DNA from: Rhizobium sp. FKL33 | GTDB lineage: Bacteria; Pseudomonadota; Alphaproteobacteria; Rhizobiales; Rhizobiaceae | DNA length: 64,000 nucleotides | Direction of reading: 5' to 3' | Assembly (NCBI RefSeq): GCF_005222915.1 | Contig: NZ_STFX01000007.1 | Span: forward strand, 1-64,000 | Shown: positions 7,045-14,783 of the stretch, one piece after another | Layout of the letters: the number at the start of each line of letters is the position of its first letter | Position numbering within the stretch: the stretch's first letter is position 1 | Made by a program: the position numbers and the translations under genes | The notes under the pieces: generated by a model | Database searches by the model: none | Told to the model about the DNA's origin: nothing | What the model saw: the letters and a program-made list of their open reading frames with translations, nothing else

Positions 7045-10000
7045 CTATAGGTCTGCATTTATCATTATCCCAGCGAGTTCCTCCAACTCAAACCGAGCCG
7101 AGTTGGATTTCGGGGACCAAAGTTTGCGATCCATCGCCTCGATCAGCTTCTGGGCCATTTCGCGCAGCGCCGCCTCGTTCTTCTCACTGAGAAAATCGCG
7201 CACCGTCTCGTCCATCAGATAGGCCTGATAGGCCGCCTCGAAGTGGTGGCTTTTCACTGCGCCAGTGGTCGCGGCATAGGCGAACATGAAGTCTACGGTG
7301 GCCGCCATTTCGCTGGCGCCCTTGTAGCCGTGGCGCATCGCGCCGGCGATCCATTTCGGATTGACGACGCGGCCGCGCACCACGCGCGAGATCTCTTCTT
7401 CCAGCGAGCGGATCACCGGCTTTTCCGGTCGCGAATGGTCGTTGTGATAGATGGCGGGCTTTTGCCCCGACAGATGCTCCGCCGCCGCCGCCATGCCGCC
7501 CTGGAACTGATAGTAATCGTCGGAATCGAGCAGGTCGTGCTCGCGATTGTCCTGGTTCTGCACCACGGCCTCAATCTGCGACAGGCGCGTCTCGAACAGG
7601 CCGCGCTCGGCCTCGCCCTCCTCTTCGGCGCCATAGGCGTAGCCGCCCCATTCGACGAAACTTTCGGCGAGGTCGGCCTTGTTCTCCCAACCGCCTTCGT
7701 CCATCAGCGCCTGCAGGCCTGCGCCATAGGCGCCCGGTTTGGAGCCGAACACGCGGTAGCCAGCCTGTCGCGCCGCCTTCTTGTCGTCAGCCTCGCCCTT
7801 GGCCGCGATCGCTTGCGCCTCCGCCTTCATGCGCGCGGCAATCGGATTGTCGGCCTCGTCCTCGTCGAGCCCGCCGATGGCGCGCACCGCCTTGTCGAAC
7901 AGCGCGATCTGCTCCGGAAACGCATCCCGGAAAAAGCCGGAAATCCGCAGCGTCACATCCACGCGCGGGCGCCCAAGCATGGACACCGGAATGATCTCAT
8001 AGCCGGTCACCCGCGCCGAGCCCATATCCCACACCGGCTTGGCCCCGATCAGCGCAAGGGCTTGCGCGATATCATCGCCGCCGGTGCGCATATTGGAGGT
8101 GCCCCAGGCGGTGATGCCCAGGCTTTTCGGCCAATCGCCGTGATCCTGCGCATAGCGCGTGACGAGAAGTTCCGCCGATTTTCGTCCGAGTTCCCAGGCC
8201 GTCGGCGTGGGCACCGCGCGGGTGTCGACCGAGTAGAAATTCTTCCCCGTCGGCAGCACATCCGGCCGCCCGCGCGTCGGCGCGCCGGAGGGTCCGGGGG
8301 AGACGAAACGGCCGGAGAGACCGCGCATCAGCGCCTCGATCTCCGCATGGCCGCAGGCTTCGATCGACGGCTTCAATCGCGTCTCGACCTGATCGAGAAC
8401 AGTGCGAGTGCGCAGCCATGTGTCGGGGCAAGGGATCTCGCCGGAGACGAGTTTCGACGCCAGCAATTCGATACGCTCGACCGCGTCGCCATTGGTGCGC
8501 CAAGGGGCGTCTATGAGCGTGGTAAGAATTGGGGCGCGCGGGCCGGTCCAAGGGGCGGCCATGTCGCAGTCCAGCGGGTCGAAGGTCGAGCCAGGATTAC
8601 CCCCCTCTGCCCTGCCGGACATCTCCCCCTCAAGGGGGGAGATCGGCTGGGGGCCACCGCCCGCTTGAGCGGCAAGCTCTAACGTTTCATCGCCGAGGCT
8701 GGTGGGTCGCGAGGATCGCGCATCCTCCAATCTCCCCCCTTGAGGGGGAGATGTCCGGCAGGACAGAGGGGGGTGAGCCACCCTTTCCGTAAGAAGCGCC
8801 TCCTCCATCAAATCCAAAGCCATCGCCCGCTGCAGGCTGGCGTTGCCGCCCTCGCCATCGCCGCGCGGCACGCGCACCAGCGCCACGGTCAGATCCGTCA
8901 GCAAACGTCCCTGCGGCGCGACGCCAAACACATGCAGCCCGTCGCGGATCTGCAATTCCTTGAGATCGCAAAGCCAGGCATCGAGCTTCTGCAAGGCCGC
9001 GTCCTCGTCGAGTCCGGCGATGCCGACATCCTCGCCAAGGCCGGTGTCGGCGGCGAGATCGAGGATCTGCTTCTTGAGCAGCACGATGCGGCGCGGATCG
9101 GAACCCTGGGCGAGGAAATACTCGTCCACCAGCGCTTCGAGATCCTTCAGATAACCGTAGCTCTCCGCCCGCGTCAGCGGCGGCGTCAGATGGTCGAGAA
9201 TGACGGCCGAAGACCGCCGCTTGGCCTGCGTGCCCTCGCCCGGGTCGTTGACGATGAAGGGATAGAGATGCGGCAGCGGCCCGAACACCGCTTCGGGATA
9301 GCAGGTCTCCGACAGCGCCAAAGACTTGCCCGGCAGCCACTCCATATTGCCATGCTTGCCCATATGGATGGCGACATCGGCGCCGAACGCCTCTCGGATG
9401 AAGGCGTAAAAGGCGAAATAGCCATGCGGCGGCACGAGGTCAGGAGAGTGATAGGTCTCCTTGGGATCGATATTGTAGCCACGCGCCGGCTGGATGCCGG
9501 TGAGCACCTGCCCGAAGCGGCAAAGAGGCAGCGCGAAAGCGCCGTCGAGGAAGAACGGATCGTCCTCCGGCCCGCCCCAACGCGCCGTGACTTCATCCTG
9601 AATCTGAACGGGAAGACGGGCGAAGAAGTCCTTGTAATGACTCAAGGACAGCGTCTCGCGGATCTCGCGTCCGTCGGCGGCGGCATTGGTCGGCCCCGCC
9701 ATCAGATGGTTGATCAGGCCGTCGCCGCTTTCGGGAAGATCCTCCGTCACATAGCCCGCCGCCTTCATCGCCTTGAGCGATTCCAGCGCGCCGGCCGGCG
9801 TATCGAGGCCCACACCGTTGCCGAGCCGGCCATCGCGATTGGGGTAGTTGGCGAGGATCAGCGCCACGTTTTTCTGACTGTTTTCCAAACGCCGCAGCCG
9901 CGCCCAACGCGCCGCCTGCTCCGCCACGAAAGCGATGCGCGACGGCTCGGGCTCCGGCCCGACGATATTGACCTGCGCCCGCGGGTCAAACCGCGCCGCC

Positions 10001-11205
10001 TTCTTGAAGGACACCGCCCGGGTCAGAACCCGGCCATCCACTTCCGGCAGCGCCACATTCATGGCGAGGTCGCGCGTTGCGAGGCCCATCGTGGAGCTTT
10101 CCCAGGCCTCGCGGGTCAGCGCCGAGAAAATCACCTGCAGCACCTGCGCGCCGGTCTCATCCAGCACCGTGCCGGTCTTTTCCGCCCCCGGCGAGACGAC
10201 GGCGAAACTCGTGGCGTTCAGCACGACATCGGGCGCGTAAGTTTGAAAAAGCGCCCGGATCGTCTTGGCCGACACCGGCTCCTTGAGGCTGGTGACGAAG
10301 ATCGGCAGCACCCGCAAGCCGCGCGCCTGCAAGGCCTCGATCAGGGCCTCGACCGGCGCGGTCTGGCCGGATTGGACCAGCGCTTTGTAGAAGGTGATGA
10401 CGGCAAGTGGGGTTTGGGCACTCGGCGCACTCTCCTCCGGATGGCGTAGCGCCTGCGGGATACCCCCCTCTGTCCTGCCGGACATCTCCCCCTCAAGGGG
10501 GGAGATTGGCTGGGCGCGCGACCTTCGCCCAGATCTCGACGGCTCCAATGAGAGCGAGGCCTCGCCTCCTTCGATCTCCCCCCTTGAGGGGGAGATGCCC
10601 GGCAGGGCAGAGGGGGGTGATCCACCCACCGACACCTCTTCCCACACATCCACATCGACCACGCCCCTGCCCGGCCACCAGATCCCGGCCTTGTCGAGCT
10701 TCACCGGCGCCGCAGGCTTTTCCCCGCGCCCGCTCAAAGCCTCGCAATAGCGCGAAAACCCCGCCACATTCTCCGCCCCCGCCTCGACCAGATAGGTCCA
10801 CAGCGTCTTGACGTCCTCCGCCGCAACAGTCGACCACGCGTCGACGCCGGCGTCAGGTCGATCATCGCCCGGCAGCGTGGCGAATTGAAAGCCATGCCGC
10901 TGGGCCGCCCCCATCAGCGCCTCGATCAGATAGGTGAAATAGCCGTAGCCGCCGAGCGCGCGCAGCACGACGAGCTTAGAATGCCGCGCCGTTTTCTCGA
11001 TCCAGAGATCGATCGACATCGGATGTTTGAGGCTGGCGAGATTGACGATGCGCCAATCGATCGCGCTCTCAGCGGTCGCCCGCGCCACCGATGCAATCTC
11101 GGTGTCGGCCGCCGACAGGAACACGATCTCCCCCGGCGTCTGGCCGAGATCGACGGCGTCTTCGCTATCGGAGAGCGAGCCTTTCTGGGCGAGGAGGAGA
11201 TGCAT
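7045..11205 (-). CDS. cobN: aerobic cobaltochelatase large subunit CobN with two repeat insertions
   Basis: CobN is the large subunit of the ATP-dependent cobaltochelatase (with CobS and CobT, not in this window) that inserts Co2+ into hydrogenobyrinic acid a,c-diamide. This copy is 1386 residues, about 110 longer than the roughly 1275 usual for the family. Conserved stretches include YFAFYAFIREAFGADVAIHMGKHGNMEWLPGK, YPFIVNDPGEGTQAKRRS and the C-terminal VDFMFAYAATTGAVKSHHFEAAY. The excess is explained by two palindromic repeat elements inserted in frame, giving residues about 196-248 and 810-869, rich in Ser, Pro, Gly and Arg (for example ISPLEGEMSGRTEGG). The start at 11205 (HLLLAQKGS...) matches the family start; the frame is open slightly further. 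Confidence 0.93.
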   Translation of the reverse strand: MHLLLAQKGSLSDSEDAVDLGQTPGEIVFLSAADTEIASVARATAESAIDWRIVNLASLKHPMSIDLWIEKTARHSKLVVLRALGGYGYFTYLIEALMGAAQRHGFQFATLPGDDRPDAGVDAWSTVAAEDVKTLWTYLVEAGAENVAGFSRYCEALSGRGEKPAAPVKLDKAGIWWPGRGVVDVDVWEEVSVGGSPPSALPGISPSRGEIEGGEASLSLEPSRSGRRSRAQPISPLEGEMSGRTEGGIPQALRHPEESAPSAQTPLAVITFYKALVQSGQTAPVEALIEALQARGLRVLPIFVTSLKEPVSAKTIRALFQTYAPDVVLNATSFAVVSPGAEKTGTVLDETGAQVLQVIFSALTREAWESSTMGLATRDLAMNVALPEVDGRVLTRAVSFKKAARFDPRAQVNIVGPEPEPSRIAFVAEQAARWARLRRLENSQKNVALILANYPNRDGRLGNGVGLDTPAGALESLKAMKAAGYVTEDLPESGDGLINHLMAGPTNAAADGREIRETLSLSHYKDFFARLPVQIQDEVTARWGGPEDDPFFLDGAFALPLCRFGQVLTGIQPARGYNIDPKETYHSPDLVPPHGYFAFYAFIREAFGADVAIHMGKHGNMEWLPGKSLALSETCYPEAVFGPLPHLYPFIVNDPGEGTQAKRRSSAVILDHLTPPLTRAESYGYLKDLEALVDEYFLAQGSDPRRIVLLKKQILDLAADTGLGEDVGIAGLDEDAALQKLDAWLCDLKELQIRDGLHVFGVAPQGRLLTDLTVALVRVPRGDGEGGNASLQRAMALDLMEEALLTERVAHPPLSCRTSPPQGGRLEDARSSRPTSLGDETLELAAQAGGGPQPISPLEGEMSGRAEGGNPGSTFDPLDCDMAAPWTGPRAPILTTLIDAPWRTNGDAVERIELLASKLVSGEIPCPDTWLRTRTVLDQVETRLKPSIEACGHAEIEALMRGLSGRFVSPGPSGAPTRGRPDVLPTGKNFYSVDTRAVPTPTAWELGRKSAELLVTRYAQDHGDWPKSLGITAWGTSNMRTGGDDIAQALALIGAKPVWDMGSARVTGYEIIPVSMLGRPRVDVTLRISGFFRDAFPEQIALFDKAVRAIGGLDEDEADNPIAARMKAEAQAIAAKGEADDKKAARQAGYRVFGSKPGAYGAGLQALMDEGGWENKADLAESFVEWGGYAYGAEEEGEAERGLFETRLSQIEAVVQNQDNREHDLLDSDDYYQFQGGMAAAAEHLSGQKPAIYHNDHSRPEKPVIRSLEEEISRVVRGRVVNPKWIAGAMRHGYKGASEMAATVDFMFAYAATTGAVKSHHFEAAYQAYLMDETVRDFLSEKNEAALREMAQKLIEAMDRKLWSPKSNSARFELEELAGIMINADL
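8599..8777. repeat. palindromic repeat element inside cobN (copy 1)
   Basis: Two inverted arms, about 8600-8650 and 8727-8776, both read CCCCCTCTGyCCTGCCGGACAT-type sequence followed by CTCCCCCTCAAGGGGGGAG. They flank about 75 bases of unrelated sequence. The length is not a frame-breaking number and no stop is introduced on the cobN strand, so the element is translated. It resembles repeat families common between rhizobial genes. Confidence 0.85.
10462..10619. repeat. palindromic repeat element inside cobN (copy 2)
   Basis: The same arms as copy 1: about 10462-10507 and 10573-10619, inverted to one another and enclosing about 65 different bases. Arm sequences match copy 1 almost base for base, while the central segments differ. 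It is translated as about 53 residues of CobN. Confidence 0.85.
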
Positions 11206-11286
11206 TCGATTTCTATCTCGTTTTCTTCTATGGTGCTGAGCCGGCGTTAACCGCAACAAGAGCGGAAGCGCCGCTTCTGCGCGAGC

Positions 11287-11454
11287 CTAACCACGTCTTC
11301 GATAGACATCTTTTCGGTGATCGACCGTGACCACAAGAACGAAGAGTTGCGCATCCCGCAATTCGCAGATGATCCTGTAATCGCCGACACGATACCGCCA
11401 GAGTCCGCCCAAATCACCGGTCAAAGGCTTGCCGATCTGGCTAGGATCATAAAG
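11287..11454 (-). pseudogene. 5'-truncated RelE/ParE-type toxin remnant
   Basis: Directly after the antitoxin stop codon, and in the same frame, an open stretch of 55 codons encodes [30 protein letters not shown] and a [13 protein letters not shown] ending. That is the C-terminal half of a RelE/ParE-family RNase toxin (family length about 85-95). The N-terminal half and any start codon are missing. A deletion therefore appears to have fused the antitoxin end to the middle of the toxin gene, leaving only a TAG between them. Confidence 0.85.
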
Positions 11455-11676
11455 CTAGCAACCAAGCCCACGCCAGATATCCTCGGACGAAACGACTTTC
11501 TCTTCGCCGCGCCGGACGCGGTCGAGCACGTCCTGGGCGGCGTAATAGTCTTCCATATCCTCGAGACCCTGTGAAATGATCCACTTCAACTGGTCCTCGC
11601 GGGCATGGCCGGTCTTCCGGGCCAAAGCGGAGAGCCGCTCCTCGAATTCGGGCGGCAAGGTCACCGACATCGTCAT
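11455..11676 (-). CDS. ribbon-helix-helix antitoxin (RelB/ParD-like)
   Basis: A 73-residue antitoxin. The N-terminus MSVTLPPEFEERLSALARKTGHAREDQLKWIISQGLEDMEDYYAAQ is the ribbon-helix-helix DNA-binding domain, followed by an acidic helix (VLDRVRRGEEKVVSSEDIWRGLG) that would grip the toxin. A GGAG ribosome site sits 7 bases before the ATG at 11676. Its partner toxin is truncated (see the remnant immediately downstream), so it probably survives as an orphan antitoxin or repressor. It interrupts the cobW-cobN neighbourhood. Confidence 0.8.
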   Translation of the reverse strand: MTMSVTLPPEFEERLSALARKTGHAREDQLKWIISQGLEDMEDYYAAQDVLDRVRRGEEKVVSSEDIWRGLGC

Positions 11677-11729
11677 GTCTCAACTCCTTCACCGCCTGAA
11701 ACTAGCATATATCTCGGGATGGGCCAAAC

Positions 11730-12779
11730 TCACCCCAGCGCCTTGATCTCCGCCGTGATCGCCGCATCGTCCATTTCGTCATGCAGGCCGATCACCACCA
11801 GGCGTGTGGCGCGAGCCTCGCCGGGCGCCCAGGGGCGGTCGAAATAGGTCTCGATGCGTGAGCCCACGGCTTGGATCACCAGCCGCATCGGCTTGCCGGC
11901 GACATCGGCGAATCCCTTGAGGCGGAGAATGTCGTGCTTGTCGATCACCGGCTTCAGCGCCTCGACGAAAGCGCCCGCATCCTTCAGCGCGCCAAGCTCC
12001 ACGACGAAGCTCTCGAATTCGTCGTGGTCATGGTCGTGCGGCGCGCCCTCATGCTCGAGTTCGTGATGCGACTTGCGGTTTTCGATGTCGCTTTCGGTGC
12101 CGACGCCCAGGCCGAGCAGGACGGAGGCCGGGATCTCGCCATTCCTGGCTTCGATCATCTTGGGCTTGCGGGCGGTGGCGGCGTTCACCGCGTCGCGCAC
12201 GGCCTGGATGCCGGCGGCGTCGAGCAGATCGGTCTTGTTGAGCACGATCAGGTCGGCGGCAGTCAGCTGGTCCTCGAAGAGTTCCTCGATCGGGCTTTCG
12301 TGATCGAGGCCTTCGTCTTCCTTGCGCTGCGCGTCCAGCGCATCGTGATCGTCGGCGAAACGACCGGCGGCCACGGCGGCGCTGTCGACCACCGTCACCA
12401 CGCCGTCGACCGTCACGGCCGTCTTGATGCCCGGCCAGTTGAAAGCGGCGACCAGCGGCTGCGGCAGCGCAAGGCCAGAGGTCTCGATGACGATATGGTC
12501 GGGCTTCACGTCACGGGCGAGCAGCTTTTCCATGGTCGGGATGAAATCATCGGCGACGGTGCAGCAGATGCAGCCATTGTTGAGTTCGATAATGTCGTCT
12601 TCGGTGCAGGCCTCGGCGCCGCAGCCCTTCAGCACGTCGCCGTCGACGCCGAGATCGCCGAATTCATTGATGATCAGCGCGATCTTCTTGCCGCCGGCGT
12701 TCGACAGCAGATTGCGGATCATTGTCGTCTTGCCCGCGCCGAGAAAGCCCGTGATCACGGTGGCCGGTATCTTCTGCAT
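11730..12779 (-). CDS. cobW: CobW GTPase, metallochaperone for cobalamin synthesis
   Basis: A 349-residue COG0523 G3E GTPase. The Walker A motif GFLGAGKTT is at residues 11-19, followed by INEFGDLGVDG (about 38-48), the metal-binding motif CICC in NNGCICCTV (residues about 71-74), ETSGLA (about 100-105) and the base-specificity motif NKTD (about 177-180). A His-rich HHELEHEGAPHDHDHDEF loop near residue 240 would bind Co2+ or Zn2+. In the cobalamin context it is inferred to deliver cobalt to the CobNST chelatase. The GAAGGG ribosome site and tight spacing to cobP (3 bases) support an operon. Confidence 0.93.
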   Translation of the reverse strand: MQKIPATVITGFLGAGKTTMIRNLLSNAGGKKIALIINEFGDLGVDGDVLKGCGAEACTEDDIIELNNGCICCTVADDFIPTMEKLLARDVKPDHIVIETSGLALPQPLVAAFNWPGIKTAVTVDGVVTVVDSAAVAAGRFADDHDALDAQRKEDEGLDHESPIEELFEDQLTAADLIVLNKTDLLDAAGIQAVRDAVNAATARKPKMIEARNGEIPASVLLGLGVGTESDIENRKSHHELEHEGAPHDHDHDEFESFVVELGALKDAGAFVEALKPVIDKHDILRLKGFADVAGKPMRLVIQAVGSRIETYFDRPWAPGEARATRLVVIGLHDEMDDAAITAEIKALG

Positions 12780-12782
12780 GGT

Positions 12783-13298
12783 TCAACCCTTCATTTTCAG
12801 CGGCAATCCGGCCGCTACGAAATAAACGTCCCGCGCGACCTGCGCGATCATTTGATGGAGACGGCCGGCGTGATCGCGGAACTCCCGCGCCATCTTGTTG
12901 TCCGGCACGATGCCCAGGCCGACCTCGTTGCTGACGAGCACGATCCGCGCTTTCGGCGCAGCAACTGCATTCGCCAGCGCTTCGAATTCAGCCGCGCGCG
13001 CCCGCTCCTCCATCATCAGATTGGTGACCCAGAGCGTCAGGCAATCGACCAGCACGACGTTCTCAGGATCATCGATTGCCGCCAGCGTCCCGACCAGATC
13101 GGTCGGCGCCTCATGCGTGGTCCAGGCCGGTCCGCGATCGGCGCGATGAGCCGCGATGCGCGCCTCCATCTCACCGTCCCAGGCGCGGCCTGTCGCGATG
13201 TAATGCAGCGTCAGGCCGCTGTCGCGGCAGATCTGCTCGGCGAAACGGGATTTTCCCGATCGCGCCCCGCCGAGCACCAATGTCGCAAAGCCGCTCAC
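12783..13298 (-). CDS. cobP: bifunctional adenosylcobinamide kinase / guanylyltransferase
   Basis: A 171-residue CobU/CobP-family enzyme that phosphorylates adenosylcobinamide and then attaches GMP to give AdoCbi-GDP in nucleotide-loop assembly. The P-loop GGARSGKS lies at residues 10-17, YIATG at about 34-38, a catalytic His in RAAHR-type context ([12 protein letters not shown], about 50-61), [14 protein letters not shown] near 83-96 and [11 protein letters not shown] near 121-131. The length fits the family. Its ATG overlaps the cbtA stop (ATGA), so it is translationally coupled to the transporter gene. Confidence 0.93.
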   Translation of the reverse strand: MSGFATLVLGGARSGKSRFAEQICRDSGLTLHYIATGRAWDGEMEARIAAHRADRGPAWTTHEAPTDLVGTLAAIDDPENVVLVDCLTLWVTNLMMEERARAAEFEALANAVAAPKARIVLVSNEVGLGIVPDNKMAREFRDHAGRLHQMIAQVARDVYFVAAGLPLKMKG

Positions 13299-14020
13299 GC
13301 CGCCCGATCCACATAGCGCTGATTGAGCGCGCCGATGCCGAGCCCAATCATCACCCAGAAGAACAGGCCAGTCGCCAGCGCCGCCGAGGCGTATTCGGCA
13401 GCCAGAAGGGCCGGAACCGAGGTCGAGACATCCTCAGGCTGCGGCGCGCCGATCGCATGCGGAGCGAGCATCAGCACGACGCCGAAGGCCTTGGCCCAGA
13501 TTTCCGGACGCAACAGGAACAAAGCGAGCGCGCCTGCAGTCGCCGCCGCGCAGCCCACCCACCAGATCTGCCGCGCCATCAGGTCGCCAGCCGGGAAGCC
13601 GGGCAATTCCGGCGGCAGTCCGAGCGCCGGAGCCATCTGGAACACCAGCCAGCCGAGCACGCCCCAGACGGCGCCGTTGGCGAGCGTGACCGACCGGCCG
13701 GAGAGAAGCGAAGCCGCCATCAGGATGAGCGCGAAGCCCGTGCCGGTGACGAGATTGGCCATCAGCGTGCCGGTGAGACGGTCGACGCCAAACAGCATGC
13801 CGCCCTCGTCTTCGCCCTCGGCCGCATGTTCATGCGCCTGAGCTGGCGTGAAGAGGCCGAGATCGAGCGCAGAGGAATGGTCATGCGCCGCATCCGGCGC
13901 GGTTTCGTATTTCTCGGCTTCGAGAATGAGCGGCACGACGCGCGCATGTTGCGCCACCGTCGCCAGAACGCCAGCAAGCAACCCGGCCACCAGAGCGACC
14001 AAGAGATATCGTGTGATCAT
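13295..14020 (-). CDS. cbtA: CbtA, predicted cobalt transporter subunit
   Basis: A 241-residue membrane protein of the CbtA family, found with CbtB behind B12 riboswitches in alphaproteobacteria. About five to six hydrophobic helices are visible. The first ([21 protein letters not shown]) is followed by a long His/Asp/Glu-rich loop (HDHSS near residue 46, [15 protein letters not shown] near 60-75), which could bind metal. The later helices include [16 protein letters not shown] and [21 protein letters not shown]. The cobalt substrate is inferred from riboswitch control and cob neighbours; the family has been assigned by comparative genomics. It lies about 100 bases after cbtB and overlaps cobP. 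Confidence 0.9.
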   Translation of the reverse strand: MITRYLLVALVAGLLAGVLATVAQHARVVPLILEAEKYETAPDAAHDHSSALDLGLFTPAQAHEHAAEGEDEGGMLFGVDRLTGTLMANLVTGTGFALILMAASLLSGRSVTLANGAVWGVLGWLVFQMAPALGLPPELPGFPAGDLMARQIWWVGCAAATAGALALFLLRPEIWAKAFGVVLMLAPHAIGAPQPEDVSTSVPALLAAEYASAALATGLFFWVMIGLGIGALNQRYVDRAA

Positions 14021-14119
14021 GGCAGTCCCTTTCGAAGGACCCGCGAGACCGGCGCATAAACGACAGTTGCGCCCGAGCCCGAAAGCTCCGGCGCATGCCG
14101 TCGGGCCGGGATCGCTGGC

Positions 14120-14296
14120 TTAGTGGCAGGGAAAGCCGTTGGCGTGACGAACGTCATGAGCGGTGTCATGCAGAACGTTCGAATGCGCAAAGCCGGCGCC
14201 GAAGATCATGAATGCGCCGAGAGCGGCGGCAAACAGACCGGCCACCATACGGTCGGACAGGGAAAGGGGAGAAGAAATCGTGTTCGTGCGGGCCAT
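14120..14296 (-). CDS. cbtB: CbtB, small cobalt transporter subunit
   Basis: A 58-residue protein with one membrane helix (MVAGLFAAALGAFMIFGAGFAH, about residues 17-38) followed by a short external tail holding the conserved His residues (SNVLHDTAHDVRHANGFPCH). That single-helix plus His-tail form is diagnostic of CbtB. The ATG at 14296 is set by a GGAGGTT ribosome site. It is the first gene after the B12 riboswitch and partners cbtA. Confidence 0.9.
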   Translation of the reverse strand: MARTNTISSPLSLSDRMVAGLFAAALGAFMIFGAGFAHSNVLHDTAHDVRHANGFPCH

Positions 14297-14344
14297 AACA
14301 ACCTCCGTGCTGCTGGCAAGAATATATGCGCATCTCTGCGCGGC

Positions 14345-14692
14345 TGTGTCTGGCAGGTCTCCTGGCTCACGGCTCTCGCATGGGCGCACCCATGCATCAG
14401 CATTCCCTCGCCTTCCCGGAAATAATGTCTGATGCGCAGAACGGACGATTCGTAGAAATAGAGGCGTCCAGGACCGTGTTGTCGCGTCAGTCTTTCCAGT
14501 GGCTTTGAACGCCGCTCTTCCGCTTTTTCGCGCCAGCCCCATGCCGGCAGTCCGAAAACACGTCGAACGGCATCCCGGGAATACCTCTGCCGCTCTACAG
14601 TCGCGGGGTCGGCCGGGATAAAGATGCCCGCTTGGGTCCATCCTTCCCGTTCCCTTTTGATCCCTTGGACTTTGCGCCCTCCGGGAACCAAA
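14345..14692 (-). promoter_or_regulatory. cobalamin riboswitch
   Basis: Read on the minus strand, all conserved elements occur in order: AAAGGGAA (14657-14650), CCGCGACTG (14606-14598), GCCACTG (14504-14498), GGGAAGGCG (14417-14409) and the B12 box AGCCAGGAGACCTGCCA (14367-14351). It ends about 50 bases before cbtB, so cobalamin binding would repress the cbtB-cbtA-cobP-cobW-cobN run. Its span (near 345 bases) is longer than the usual 200 or so, with extra sequence between the conserved blocks. Confidence 0.93.
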
Positions 14693-14700
14693 CAAGATGA

Positions 14701-14742
14701 CCATAAAGGAGGGCATTGAACCGCGTCAATCCAAATGCGACA
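14701..14742 (-). promoter_or_regulatory. sigma70-like promoter of the cbt/cob operon with overlapping TGTCGC site
   Basis: On the minus strand, TTGACG (14729-14724), 17 bases, TTATGG (14706-14701) forms a good housekeeping promoter. Initiation would fall about 7 bases on, exactly where the riboswitch begins. Immediately upstream and overlapping the -35 is TGTCGCATTTGGATTG (14742-14727), matching the motif found before the GbdR-like regulator and C1 genes. Confidence 0.7.
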
Positions 14743-14783
14743 TGAACGACGCTGCTCTCAACAAAAGACAGCGAGTGCGAGCA

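Noticed and set aside
8599-10619. Inverted repeats in cobN as ends of an insertion sequence or transposon
   Set aside because: The DNA between the two copies is continuous, conserved CobN coding sequence with no transposase; each copy is a self-contained palindromic element.
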